Of a stretch of 64,000 nt of DNA, positions 36,613-45,951 are shown in pieces. This stretch comes from Oceanobacter kriegii DSM 6294 (lineage in GTDB: Bacteria > Pseudomonadota > Gammaproteobacteria > Pseudomonadales > Oceanobacteraceae). The stretch is from NCBI RefSeq assembly GCF_000422845.1, contig NZ_AUGV01000004.1, positions 1-64,000 of the forward strand. Direction: 5' to 3'. The notes beneath the pieces were generated by a model that ran no database searches, was not told the origin of the DNA, and was given only the letters and a program-made list of their open reading frames with translations. Made by a program: the position numbers and the translations under genes. How positions within the stretch are numbered: the stretch's first letter is position 1; every line of letters begins with the position of its first letter.

Positions 36613-37800
36613 TAGCTCGCCGGGTACGCGCACCCAGCCTTCCATCATCACTCGTGCACTTCGGCTCATGACCGCCTTGGTGGCAGTCCAATCGCCGTCG
36701 ACCAGACGAGCTTCCGCCCCGACTTTCAAGGTGCCGGATGGATGACCAAAGGTAACGGACGTTCGATCACCGCCACCAGCCGCCAGATTCACTAGAGTCC
36801 CCGGAACCGCTGCCGCCGTGGCAATCGCCACAGATGCTGTGCCCATCATGGCGTGGTGCAACTTACCCATCGACAGCGCCCGCACACACACATCAATATC
36901 AGCCTCGGCAATGTCCTTACCGCTCGATGAGGTATACGCCTTCGCTGGCGCAACAAAAGCAATTTTGGGCGTGTGCTGACGGGTTTTGGCTTCGTCCAAT
37001 TCCTTGATCAAACCCATTTTAATGGCCCCATGAGCACGCACGTGTTCAAACCAGGCCAAGGCTTCGGCGTTGCTGTTGAGGTCTTTTTGCAACTCGGTGC
37101 CGCTATAACCGATATCCGCTGCATTCAGGAAGATGGTCGGGATACCGGCATTGATCATGGTCGCCTGATAACTCGCTGCGGGCTTGTCGCCAAAGGCCGG
37201 TACTTCCAGCTGATCAACCACATTGCCGGTTGGGAACATGGAGCCCTCGCCATCGGCCGGGTCCATAAATTCAATCACGACTTCCGCTGCTGGAAAGGTC
37301 ACACCGTCCAGCTCAAAGTCGCCGGTTTCCTGCACTTCGCCATTGGTAATTGGCACATGAGCGACAATGGTTTTACTGATGTTTTTCTGCCAAATATGTA
37401 CGGTGCAAATGCCGTTTTGCGGGATTTTCTCAGCGGCGACGTAGCCCGACATAATGGCAAATGCACCCACCGCCGCCGTCAGATTGCCGCAGTTACCCGA
37501 CCAGTCGACAAAGGGTTTGTCGATGGCCACCTGACCGAACAGATAGTCAACGTCGTGTCCTGCCACGCTCGGACGATCCACAATCACCGTCTTCGACGTG
37601 CTGGACGACGCATTGCCCATCCCATCAATCTGTTGGCCGTACGGGTCCGGGCTACCGACCACCCGCATCAGAATCGCATCACGTATCGCCCCTGGTTGCT
37701 GGGCTGCCTCAGGCAGATCTTCACGACGGAAAAACACGCCTTTGGAAGTACCGCCACGAATGTAAGTCGCCGGGATTTTTATTTGAGGAAGATGAGCCAT
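36601..37800 (-). CDS. prpF: 2-methylaconitate cis-trans isomerase PrpF
   Basis: The 399-residue product starts MAHLPQIKIPATYIRGGTSKGVFFRREDLP, the PrpF signature. It contains GNCGNLTAAVGAF and the diaminopimelate-epimerase-like fold motifs. PrpF isomerises the 2-methylaconitate made by AcnD so it can enter the methylcitrate cycle. The final residues (GTL and stop) come from the terminal repeat of the inserted MITE, so the original C-terminus has been replaced by a few residues. The catalytic core is intact and function is likely kept. Confidence 0.95.
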   Translation of the reverse strand: MAHLPQIKIPATYIRGGTSKGVFFRREDLPEAAQQPGAIRDAILMRVVGSPDPYGQQIDGMGNASSSTSKTVIVDRPSVAGHDVDYLFGQVAIDKPFVDWSGNCGNLTAAVGAFAIMSGYVAAEKIPQNGICTVHIWQKNISKTIVAHVPITNGEVQETGDFELDGVTFPAAEVVIEFMDPADGEGSMFPTGNVVDQLEVPAFGDKPAASYQATMINAGIPTIFLNAADIGYSGTELQKDLNSNAEALAWFEHVRAHGAIKMGLIKELDEAKTRQHTPKIAFVAPAKAYTSSSGKDIAEADIDVCVRALSMGKLHHAMMGTASVAIATAAAVPGTLVNLAAGGGDRTSVTFGHPSGTLKVGAEARLVDGDWTATKAVMSRSARVMMEGWVRVPGELGTL

Positions 37801-37845
37801 GGTTTATACCTTTTTCGTCGGGCGCCAAAAACGATACGCCGACGT

Positions 37846-38109
37846 AATTTCCGTAGGTTGGGCCCCGCCCAACAGAAGATGGGCCGGGCCCATCCTACAA
37901 TTCATCGTAGGTCGAATAAGCGAAGCGCCATCCGACTCACCCTTCGTAGGTCGAATAAGCGAAGCGCCATCCGACTCTCCCTTCGTAGGGTGTGCACCGC
38001 GCACCACAAGCGCCTTTTCGCAGGCAAGCCAGCTCCTACGTTCCAGACCCATGAACACGGATCACCCTGCAATTTCACCGTAGGCCGAATAAGCGAAGCG
38101 CCATCCGAC
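37846..38109. repeat. Cluster of dispersed palindromic repeats between prpF and acnD
   Basis: A 31-bp unit (starting CGTAGGTCGAATAAGCGAAG and ending GCCATCCGAC) occurs at 37906-37936, 37945-37975 and, with one change, 38079-38109. A fourth copy is at 63566-63596. Just before them, GTAGGTTGGGCCCCGCCC...GGGCCCATCCTAC (about 37854-37898) is a different palindromic element, with a relative at 44402-44450. These are REP-like intergenic elements. The 330-nt gap holds no gene. Confidence 0.85.
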
Positions 38110-38134
38110 CCCAGACGCCCAGCTGTAGATAGCT

Positions 38135-40762
38135 TCAGGCCCCTTGCAGAAAATCGCGGGCGAACTTCTGCAATACCCCACCGGCCTTGTACACCTCGAC
38201 TTCTGCCGCAGTATCCAGACGGCAGGTAACACCCACTTCCACCATTTCACCTTCGTGGCCAAGCGAGGTGCGGGTAATCACCAGCGTTAACTCGCCACGA
38301 GGGGCAACATCGCCAATGATGCTGTAGGTTTCAGTGCCGTCGAGTTCCAGCGTATGGCGGTTGATGCCTTCGTGGAACTGCACCGGCAACACACCCATAC
38401 CGATCAGGTTGGTACGGTGAATACGTTCGAAGCCTTCCGCCACAATCACTTCAACACCCGCCAGGCGCACGCCTTTGGCAGCCCAGTCACGGGAAGAGCC
38501 CTGACCGTAATCCGCACCAGCAACAATGATCAGGTTCTGACGGCGATTCATGTAGGTTTCGATGGCTTCCCACATGCGCATTTGCTCGCTGTCCGGTTCA
38601 ACCCGAGCCAGCGATCCCTGAATCACATTGCCCTGGCTATCGCGACACATTTCGTTCATCAGTTTCGGGTTCGCCAAGGTCGCGCGTTGGGCGGTCAAAT
38701 GGTCACCACGGTGGGTGGCGTAGGAGTTAAAGTCTTCTTCCGGCAGACCCATCTTGTGCAGGTATTCGCCCGCTGCGCTGTTCATCAGAATGGCGTTCGA
38801 TGGCGACAGGTGATCCGTGGTGATGTTGTCTGGCAAAATCGCCAGTGGACGCATGTTAGTCAGTGTGCGGTCGCCGGCCAAAGCGCCCTCCCAATAGGGC
38901 GGTCTTCGGATATAGGTGGACTGCTCACGCCAGGCGTACAGCGGGCTTTCAGCCTGCTCTTTTTCACCCAGATCGAACATCGGGATATACACCTGTTTGA
39001 ACTGCTCTGGCTTGACGCTGGCGGCAACAATGGCGTCGATTTCTTCATCCGACGGCCACAGATCTTTGAGGGTGATTTCCTTGGCCTCTCCATCCACCTC
39101 AACAGTAGCCAGAACGTCCTGCTCGATATCAAAACGTACAGTACCGGCAATGGCGTAAGCCACAACCAATGGCGGCGAAGCCAGAAACGCTTGCTTGGCA
39201 TACGGATGAATACGGCCATCGAAGTTACGGTTACCGGACAGTACAGCGGTGGAATACAGGTCGCGGTCGATAATCTCCTGCTGAATCGCCGGGTCCAAAG
39301 CACCGGACATACCATTACAGGTGGTACAGGCGTAGGCGACGATACCGAATCCGAGTTTTTCCAACTCAGGCAGCAAGCCGGATTCTTCCAGATACAGTTT
39401 GGCGACCTTGGAGCCAGGAGCAAACGAGGTCTTTACCCATGGCTTACGCACCAGCCCCAGTTCGTTGGCTTTTTTGGCCAACAGGCCAGCAGCCACGACG
39501 TTGCGCGGGTTGGAAGTATTGGTGCAGGAAGTGATCGCAGCGATGATCACAGCGCCATCCGGCATCAGGCCATCCGCTTCGTGTTGTTTGGCTTCGGTAA
39601 GCTTTTGAGCATCAGCAATACCACGCTCACCCAGCGCCGTGGTTGGCAGACGGCGATGAGGGTTGGATGGGCCGGCCATATTGCGCACGACGGTCGACAG
39701 ATCGAATTCCAGCACACGTTCGTACTCGGCAGCTTCAAGGGCCGTCGCCCACAGGCCGGTCTCTTTGGCGTATTGCTCTACCAAAGCCACTTGCTCAGGT
39801 TCACGACCCGTCAGCTTCAGGTAATCGATGGTTTGTTCATCGATGTAGAACATGGCCGCCGTGGCACCAAATTCCGGTGTCATATTGGAAATGGTGGCAC
39901 GGTCCCCTACAGACAGGCTGTTAGCTCCCTCACCGAAGAATTCCACGTAAGCCCCTACCACCCGTTCGGCACGCAGAAACTCGGTCAACGCCAGTACGAT
40001 GTCGGTGGCTGTAATGCCCGGCTGGCGCTTGCCAGTCAGTTTCACACCGACGATATCCGGCAGACGCATCATCGACGGATGGCCTAGCATCACGGTTTCG
40101 GCTTCCAGACCACCCACACCAACGGAAATTACGCCCAGGGCATCAACATGTGGGGTGTGAGAGTCGGTACCAACGCAAGTGTCCGGAAACGCCACGCCTT
40201 CGCGTGATTGCACGACCGGTGACATTTTCTCCAGATTGATCTGGTGCATGATGCCGTTACCCGCCGGAATCACATCGACGTTTTCAAATGCGGTTTTGGT
40301 CCACTCAATAAAGTGGAAACGGTCTTCATTGCGACGGTCTTCAATGGCGCGGTTCTTCTCAAAGGCATCCGGATCAAAACCCGGTGCTTCCACCGCTAAC
40401 GAGTGATCGACGATCAGCTGGGTTGGCACCACTGGATTCACTTTGGACGGATCACCGCCCTGCTCGGCAATGGCATCCCGCAAGCCCGCCAAATCCACCA
40501 GCGCGGTTTGGCCAAGGATGTCGTGGCAGACCACACGGGCCGGATACCACGGAAAATCGAGATCACGCTTGCGCTCAATCAGCTGGCCCAGTGCGTCGTT
40601 AAGCAGCTCGGGCTCACACTTGCGCACCAGCTGTTCGGCCAGAATACGGGAGGTGTATGGCAGGCCGTCATACGAGCTTGGCTCGATGGCTTCGACCGCG
40701 GCGCGGGTATCGAAGTAGTCGAGGTCGGTACCGGCAAGCGGTTTACGGAAATTGCTGTTCAT
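38135..40762 (-). CDS. acnD: 2-methylcitrate dehydratase, Fe-S dependent (AcnD)
   Basis: The 875-residue aconitase-family enzyme starts MNSNFRKPLAGTDLDYFDTRAAVEAI, as in AcnD. Its [4Fe-4S] cysteines are in ITSCTNTSNPRNVVAAGLL and ACTTCNGMSG. The swivel domain (ADYGQGSSRDWAAKG) is near the C-terminus. It dehydrates 2-methylcitrate to an isomer of 2-methylaconitate and requires PrpF, encoded next to it. A reading to 40825 has no support. Confidence 0.95.
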   Translation of the reverse strand: MNSNFRKPLAGTDLDYFDTRAAVEAIEPSSYDGLPYTSRILAEQLVRKCEPELLNDALGQLIERKRDLDFPWYPARVVCHDILGQTALVDLAGLRDAIAEQGGDPSKVNPVVPTQLIVDHSLAVEAPGFDPDAFEKNRAIEDRRNEDRFHFIEWTKTAFENVDVIPAGNGIMHQINLEKMSPVVQSREGVAFPDTCVGTDSHTPHVDALGVISVGVGGLEAETVMLGHPSMMRLPDIVGVKLTGKRQPGITATDIVLALTEFLRAERVVGAYVEFFGEGANSLSVGDRATISNMTPEFGATAAMFYIDEQTIDYLKLTGREPEQVALVEQYAKETGLWATALEAAEYERVLEFDLSTVVRNMAGPSNPHRRLPTTALGERGIADAQKLTEAKQHEADGLMPDGAVIIAAITSCTNTSNPRNVVAAGLLAKKANELGLVRKPWVKTSFAPGSKVAKLYLEESGLLPELEKLGFGIVAYACTTCNGMSGALDPAIQQEIIDRDLYSTAVLSGNRNFDGRIHPYAKQAFLASPPLVVAYAIAGTVRFDIEQDVLATVEVDGEAKEITLKDLWPSDEEIDAIVAASVKPEQFKQVYIPMFDLGEKEQAESPLYAWREQSTYIRRPPYWEGALAGDRTLTNMRPLAILPDNITTDHLSPSNAILMNSAAGEYLHKMGLPEEDFNSYATHRGDHLTAQRATLANPKLMNEMCRDSQGNVIQGSLARVEPDSEQMRMWEAIETYMNRRQNLIIVAGADYGQGSSRDWAAKGVRLAGVEVIVAEGFERIHRTNLIGMGVLPVQFHEGINRHTLELDGTETYSIIGDVAPRGELTLVITRTSLGHEGEMVEVGVTCRLDTAAEVEVYKAGGVLQKFARDFLQGA

Positions 40763-41194
40763 GGTGATCTCTCTTCTGGTCGCTTTGATCTCTCCGTTGG
40801 GTGGTTGGAGAGTGCCAGTCATCATTTTTTATTGATGGGCGCGAGCGCCCATCCTATGGCAATTGTTCTGGGTAACGGGTTCTGGAAGTCGAAGAGCCTA
40901 TGACCTTCTGGGGAACTTATCCCCGGCCTTGCGTATACCGATCGCGCATTCGGCGAACCGTTTTTCGCAAATGCGTGCAGGACGAGAAAACATGGATGTT
41001 TTCTCAGCTCAGTTGAGGCAGGGATGCCGAATCTGAGCGAGTCCGTCGCGAGCATGCAGCAAAAAACGAATCCGTGAGCCGTCAGCGCAAGGCGGGGGCT
41101 TGCCCGTCCGGCCCGGGGGTAAGACCCCCGAAGAGGACATCAGGACATGAATGCCTACACCGCCTTTTGATATCGCCATGCTCAAGAGCGGCTA
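40763..41194. other. 432-nt gap between acnD and prpC
   Basis: No gene is apparent. A hairpin (GATGGGCGC/GCGCCCATC, 40834-40853) of REP type lies near the acnD side. A GC-rich stretch near 41090-41140 contains CCCGGGGGTAAGACCCCCG, another potential hairpin. The remainder has no recognisable content. Such a gap within an otherwise compact pathway cluster suggests past insertion or deletion. Confidence 0.5.
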
Positions 41195-42328
41195 TTAACC
41201 GCGCTCTTCAATCGGCACCCACGCGGCACTTTCAGGGCCAGTGTAGTCCGCCGATGGACGAATAATGCGGTTGTTAGCGCGCTGCTCTAACACGTGTGCA
41301 CACCAGCCTGAAGCCCGTGAACAAACAAAAATCGGCGTGAACAACTTGGTTGGAATGCCCATAAAGTGATACGCCGAGGCGTGGAAGAAGTCGGCGTTAC
41401 AGAACAGCTTTTTCTCGCGCCACATCACGGCTTCGACACGCTCTGAAACGGCGTACAGGTGTTCATCCCCCACATTCTCAGAGAGCTTTTTCGACCATTC
41501 CTTGATGATGGCGTTACGCGGGTCAGACTCACGGTAGATGGCGTGGCCAAAACCCATGATCTTGTCCTTGCGAGCCAGCATCCCCATGATCTTATCTTCA
41601 GCTTCATCGGCAGAGCGCCAATCCTGAATCATCGCCATCGCGGCTTCGTTAGCGCCGCCATGCAGGGGGCCACGCAGGGAGCCAATAGCACCGGTGACGC
41701 AGCTGTGAATGTCCGACAAGGTCGACGCACACACACGGGCGGTGAAGGTCGATGCGTTGAATTCGTGCTCGGCGTAGAGGATCAGCGAGGCGTGCATTAC
41801 GTCTACGTGCAGCGGCTCGGGCTTCTTGTTATGCAAGGTCCAGAGGAACTGTTCGGCGATGGAATCCGCCTCGGTTTCAACCTCGACGCGCAAGCCATCG
41901 TTATGGGTAAAGTTGTACCAGTAATTGATCATGCCCGGGAAAACCGCCAGCATGCGGTCGATTTTGTCTTGGGCTTCAGAGAAGTCTTTTTCTTCTTCCA
42001 GATTACCCAGCATGGAAGCGCCGGTACGCATAACGTCCATTGGGTGGGCGTCGGCCGGAATCTGTTCCAGCACGGTTTTCAGTGCGGCGGGCAATGCACG
42101 CATGCCTTTCAGGCGTGCTTTGTAGGCGCTCAGCTCGGTCTGGTTGGGCAATTTGCCGTATAACAGTAGATAGGCAACCTCTTCAAATTGGGCGTTGTCG
42201 GCCAACTCCTTGATGTCGTAGCCACGGTAAGTCAGGCCAGCGCCGGTTTTGCCGACGGTGCATAAGGCGGTTTCACCTGCGGATTGGCCACGCAGGCCAG
42301 CGCCTGCCAGTTTTTTTGCTTCAGCCAT
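41195..42328 (-). CDS. prpC: 2-methylcitrate synthase
   Basis: The 377-residue citrate-synthase-family enzyme has the three catalytic segments: His in LILYAEHEFNASTFTARV, His in GFGHAIYRESDPR and Asp in the C-terminal FVCSRASGW region neighbourhood. It condenses propionyl-CoA with oxaloacetate. ATG 42328 (MAEAKKLAGAGLRGQ) has GGAG 8 nt before it. The cluster order prpB-prpC-acnD-prpF is the AcnD-type propionate operon. Confidence 0.95.
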   Translation of the reverse strand: MAEAKKLAGAGLRGQSAGETALCTVGKTGAGLTYRGYDIKELADNAQFEEVAYLLLYGKLPNQTELSAYKARLKGMRALPAALKTVLEQIPADAHPMDVMRTGASMLGNLEEEKDFSEAQDKIDRMLAVFPGMINYWYNFTHNDGLRVEVETEADSIAEQFLWTLHNKKPEPLHVDVMHASLILYAEHEFNASTFTARVCASTLSDIHSCVTGAIGSLRGPLHGGANEAAMAMIQDWRSADEAEDKIMGMLARKDKIMGFGHAIYRESDPRNAIIKEWSKKLSENVGDEHLYAVSERVEAVMWREKKLFCNADFFHASAYHFMGIPTKLFTPIFVCSRASGWCAHVLEQRANNRIIRPSADYTGPESAAWVPIEERG

Positions 42329-42563
42329 GTCACGTTCTCCGTTGTTTATATGCCGGCTGAAGCCCCTGACTCGCTGTCTGACGCAGCGTTTTGGGGAGTC
42401 TTTTCTACCTGGCCGGTGCAAACTTGCAACCAGGTTGGCAGTGGGACTTCAGCCAACTTGTTGTTTTACGGTTCATCGGTGTTGCCGCTTGCCGTTTTAC
42501 GGCGTTGCCGATGATTGCACCAGTGGGCCTTGGTCGACCCTCTGATGACTTGCAAAGCAGTGA

Positions 42564-43445
42564 TTATTTGTTTTTGCCTTCCTTGAACAAGGCATCCAGC
42601 TTTTCTTCAAAGTCGTGGTAGTTCAGAAAATCGTACAACTCCATACGGGTCTGCATGGTGTCGACCACGGCTTTCTGGTCACCGTCCGCCAGAATATGTT
42701 CGAACACGTTCAAGGCCGCCTTGTTAGCCGCGCGAAACGCCGACAGCGGGTACAGCACCATGGTGGCACCGTGTTCAGCCAATTCGTTTTTATTGAACAA
42801 CGGCGTCGCACCAAATTCGGTAATGTTGGCCAGCAAGTGCGCCCCACCAATGCCATCCGCGAACGCCTGATAGTCTTCAAGGGTATGCACGGCTTCGGCG
42901 AAAATGCCGTCGGCACCGGCTTCCAGACATGCCTGGGCACGTTCTACAGCAGCGTTCAGACCTTCTTGCTGAAAGGCATCGGTACGGGCAATCACAAAGA
43001 AGTCGCTGTCGGTTTTGGCGTCTACCGCGGCTTTAACGCGATCCACCATCTCTTCCAGGGAGACGATTTCCTTGTTCGGGCGATGGCCGCAACGCTTTTG
43101 CGCCACCTGATCTTCCAGGTGCACCGCCGCCGCACCGGCCTTGATCATTTCCTTGATGGTGCGGCCGATGTTAAAAGCACCACCCCAGCCGGTATCGATA
43201 TCCACCAGCAGCGGGGTTTCAACTGCACTGCTGATACGACGAACGTCTTCCAGCACATCGTTCATGGTCGTCATGCCCAGATCCGGCAAACCGTACGAAT
43301 GATTGGCCACGCCACCGCCCGAAAGATAGACAGCCTGATGACCGACACGCTCGGCCATCATGGCGTGATAGGCATTGGTGGTGCCGACAATTTGCAGCGG
43401 TTTGTTGTTCGCCAGCGCCTGACGGAATTTCTGACCCGGAGTCAT
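42564..43445 (-). CDS. prpB: Methylisocitrate lyase
   Basis: The 293-residue enzyme has the family motif KRCGH ([20 protein letters not shown]) with the catalytic cysteine and the metal-binding VDIDTGWGG. It splits 2-methylisocitrate into pyruvate and succinate, the last step of the cycle. It lies 15 nt after the regulator gene, so the two are probably co-transcribed. Confidence 0.96.
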   Translation of the reverse strand: MTPGQKFRQALANNKPLQIVGTTNAYHAMMAERVGHQAVYLSGGGVANHSYGLPDLGMTTMNDVLEDVRRISSAVETPLLVDIDTGWGGAFNIGRTIKEMIKAGAAAVHLEDQVAQKRCGHRPNKEIVSLEEMVDRVKAAVDAKTDSDFFVIARTDAFQQEGLNAAVERAQACLEAGADGIFAEAVHTLEDYQAFADGIGGAHLLANITEFGATPLFNKNELAEHGATMVLYPLSAFRAANKAALNVFEHILADGDQKAVVDTMQTRMELYDFLNYHDFEEKLDALFKEGKNK

Positions 43446-43460
43446 ACGACCCTCCTTTTC

Positions 43461-44123
43461 TTATGCTTGCGACTGTTCCAACAGGAATTCAAGGTTCTGC
43501 AGCGACGTCTGAATATGGCGTCGCATCAGCAGCTCAGCGAGCTCCGCATCGCGGGCGGCAATGGCCTCGACAATGCGTTGGTGTTCTTGCAGTGCCTGCA
43601 ACGGCCGTTTCTCACTGGTGCTGGTTTGATAGCGATACATACGCACCAGGTGATACAGCTCACCGCACAACATCTGATGCAGGCGTTCGTTCTTGCTGCC
43701 ACGAATCAACCGATAGTGCAGATCCAGATCACCGGCTTTTTGGTAATAGGCCATGCCCTGCTCGGCTTCGATGGAATCTTCGTGGTTTTTCAGCAGCTGT
43801 TGCAGTTCGGCGATTTCATCGTCGGTCATGCGCTCGGCCGCCAATCGGCAGGCCATGCTTTCCAGCTCGACCCGCACCTCATAAATATCGCGCAGCTCAG
43901 CCAACGACAGAGACACTACCCGGGCACCGGCATGGGGAATACGCACCACCAAATGGCGGGCTTCCAGTTTCTGGATGGCTTCACGCATAGGCGCCCGACT
44001 GCCGCCGTATTTCTCCACCAGCATCTGTTCCGAAATACGCTCACCCGGCTTGCGCTCACCCCGAACAATCTCGGTGGTGACGTCGGCAAAGACTTTTTCA
44101 GCAAGCGTTTGGGTTTCAGTCAT
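43461..44123 (-). CDS. GntR-family regulator of propionate catabolism
   Basis: The 220-residue FadR-subfamily protein has an N-terminal winged helix (GERISEQMLVEKYGGSRAPMREAIQKLEARHLVVRIPHAGARV) and a C-terminal FCD ligand domain (DIYEVRVELESMACRLAAERMTDDEIAEL...). It probably represses the prp genes until methylcitrate or a related ligand accumulates. I chose the ATG at 44123, with GAGAG before it. A GTG at 44183 is the alternative. Candidate operators lie 100-175 nt upstream. Confidence 0.85.
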   Translation of the reverse strand: MTETQTLAEKVFADVTTEIVRGERKPGERISEQMLVEKYGGSRAPMREAIQKLEARHLVVRIPHAGARVVSLSLAELRDIYEVRVELESMACRLAAERMTDDEIAELQQLLKNHEDSIEAEQGMAYYQKAGDLDLHYRLIRGSKNERLHQMLCGELYHLVRMYRYQTSTSEKRPLQALQEHQRIVEAIAARDAELAELLMRRHIQTSLQNLEFLLEQSQA

Positions 44124-44227
44124 GGATGATGCTCTCGACAGGCGTTCGCCCTGTTTGTCTACAATCTTGTTATGGGTAGTCACAATATTGGCCTTTCAAA
44201 CCGTTTTCAATCGACCTTGGTTGTAGA

Positions 44228-44299
44228 TTGTATACAAAATAGAAACCCGAGCGTACAAAAGGCAGGTTAAGCAGGAATGCCAAGCAGGTTTGTATACGA
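44228..44299. promoter_or_regulatory. Two candidate GntR operators upstream of the prp operon
   Basis: TTGTATACAA (44228-44237) is a perfect 10-bp palindrome, and TTGTATACGA (44290-44299) shares eight of its bases. FadR-subfamily GntR regulators often bind short TNGTATAC-like palindromes. The spacing of 62 nt (about six helical turns) favours looping or cooperative binding. The assignment to the adjacent regulator is inference. Confidence 0.5.
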
Positions 44300-44339
44300 A
44301 GTGAAGTGGAGAGGATGGAGTTGGGGCCAGAGGTCAACC

Positions 44340-44450
44340 GAGTTGTGGGAGAGAGCTTGCTCTCGATGCCCCTGTTCGGGAATAAATTCCCTCCTACAGA
44401 TGTAGGTTGGGCCCTGCCCAACAGAAGATGGGCGGGGCCCAACCTGCGAA
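44340..44450. repeat. REP-like palindromic elements
   Basis: Two elements sit here. One (about 44344-44397) has hairpins GAGAGCTTGCTCTC and GGGAATAAATTCCC and ends CCTCCTACA. Its close copy lies at 52996-53045. The other (44402-44450) is GTAGGTTGGGCCCTGCCC...GGGCGGGGCCCAACCTGC, a relative of the element at about 37854. Both are dispersed intergenic repeats. Confidence 0.8.
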
Positions 44451-44499
44451 TCAGGTGTTTCGTTGGGTGCGAGATGCCTACCCAACGAAAGGTTAACCT

Positions 44500-45708
44500 T
44501 TAGCCAACCGCTACCGCTTCTTTGTTGAGATGGCGGTCGGCGTACCAGAACACCGCCAATGCCACGACGGCTGTCGCTGCGCCAATATAACCGGTTGAGG
44601 TCCAGCCCAGGCCTGCGGAAATCGCCATACCACCAAACCATGGGCCAATGGCATTGGCAACGTTGAAAGCAGACTGGTTGGACGCTGCCGCCAGTGTTTG
44701 TGCTTCACCAGCAATGTCCATCAGGTGGGTTTGCAGCGGTGCAGACAGACTTACCATGGTGCCGATCACGACGCAGCTAGCCAGTACCGCTGGCAGCGAT
44801 TGCGCGGTAAACGGAAACACTAGCAATACCAATGCACTCCACAGCAAAATCCATCCGACGGCTTTAAAGCCCAGCTTGTCGAACAGCCAGCCACCAGCCT
44901 GGTTGCCAACAATGCCTCCCAAACCGAATGCCGCCATAGCGACTGGAATCCAGCCATCCTGGGCCTTGGTAACGTACTGCAAGGTGGGCGCAATGTAGCT
45001 GAACACACAGAACATGCCGGAGAAACCAATCGAGCCGATCAACAGCGACAGCCAAACGTTCGTGCGGTTGAAGTCGTGCATTTCCTTGGCCGGATTACTG
45101 CGCTTCTCGGTTGGGTTGGGTGGCAAAAACACAAAGATCATCACTACGGTCAGGATCGCGATCGCTGCCACAAAGCCAAAAGCCAGTCGCCAGCTCATAA
45201 CCTGCCCTACCCAGCTTGAGAGCGGGTTGCCAATCAACATCGCCACCGTAAGACCCGTCAGTACCGATGCAACCGCCTTGGCACGCTTTTCAGGCCCAAC
45301 CAAAGATGCAGCCACTAAAGACGCAACGCCGAAATAAGCACCGTGAGGCAAACCGGCAATAAAGCGGAAAATCATCAGTGTTTGGTAATCCCCTGCCAGC
45401 GCACTGGCTGTGTTGCCCGCCGCAAAACACAGCATCAGGATTAACAGCAGGGTTCGACGCTTGAATCTGGCCCCCATGAAAGCCACCAACGGCGCACCTA
45501 CCACGACGCCAAGAGCGTACGCACTGATCAAATGCCCCACCATGGGTTCTGATACGCCAAGGTCACTGGCCATAAAGGGCATCAGGCCCATGGTGGCGAA
45601 CTCGCCGGTGCCAATGCCAAAGCCCCCCATGGTCAATGCCAGCAAAATCAAACCAACAGCCAGCGGGCTCAACGCCTTGATCGGGTTGGTAGCCGTATCA
45701 GCAGTCAT
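44500..45708 (-). CDS. MFS transporter, DHA1 family (AraJ/YdhP-like)
   Basis: The 402-residue protein has 12 predicted membrane helices and the DHA1 motifs D-x-x-x-x-x-x-R-R (GARFKRRTLLL) and the antiporter-like motif GIGTGEFATMGLMPF. AraJ-like members export sugars, arabinose-related compounds or drugs. The start at ATG 45708 (MTADTATNPIKALSPLAVG) is preceded by GAGGTAAC. It is monocistronic. The substrate cannot be inferred from context. Confidence 0.88.
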   Translation of the reverse strand: MTADTATNPIKALSPLAVGLILLALTMGGFGIGTGEFATMGLMPFMASDLGVSEPMVGHLISAYALGVVVGAPLVAFMGARFKRRTLLLILMLCFAAGNTASALAGDYQTLMIFRFIAGLPHGAYFGVASLVAASLVGPEKRAKAVASVLTGLTVAMLIGNPLSSWVGQVMSWRLAFGFVAAIAILTVVMIFVFLPPNPTEKRSNPAKEMHDFNRTNVWLSLLIGSIGFSGMFCVFSYIAPTLQYVTKAQDGWIPVAMAAFGLGGIVGNQAGGWLFDKLGFKAVGWILLWSALVLLVFPFTAQSLPAVLASCVVIGTMVSLSAPLQTHLMDIAGEAQTLAAASNQSAFNVANAIGPWFGGMAISAGLGWTSTGYIGAATAVVALAVFWYADRHLNKEAVAVG

Positions 45709-45951
45709 AGTTACCTCAAACGAGTAAAAGGATGTAAACGGCGCGCAGCATGAGGCCGGGACGGTTGCAACGCTACAGCGGCGTTCAGGATGGTTTGTCC
45801 ATGGCATAGAACAAACCCGAGTGAATTAATCAGGTTTTTCTGGAAACCCTGCGATTCAGAGTAGACGACAAAATGACTGCGCTGTCATCACAGGATTATC
45901 AATCCTTTGGTAGTACCCAATGTATTGAATCCGGAGGCCCACACAGGCACA

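Noticed and set aside
45709-45951. Cobalamin riboswitch upstream of cobD
   Set aside because: No B12-box-like sequence could be seen in the gap.
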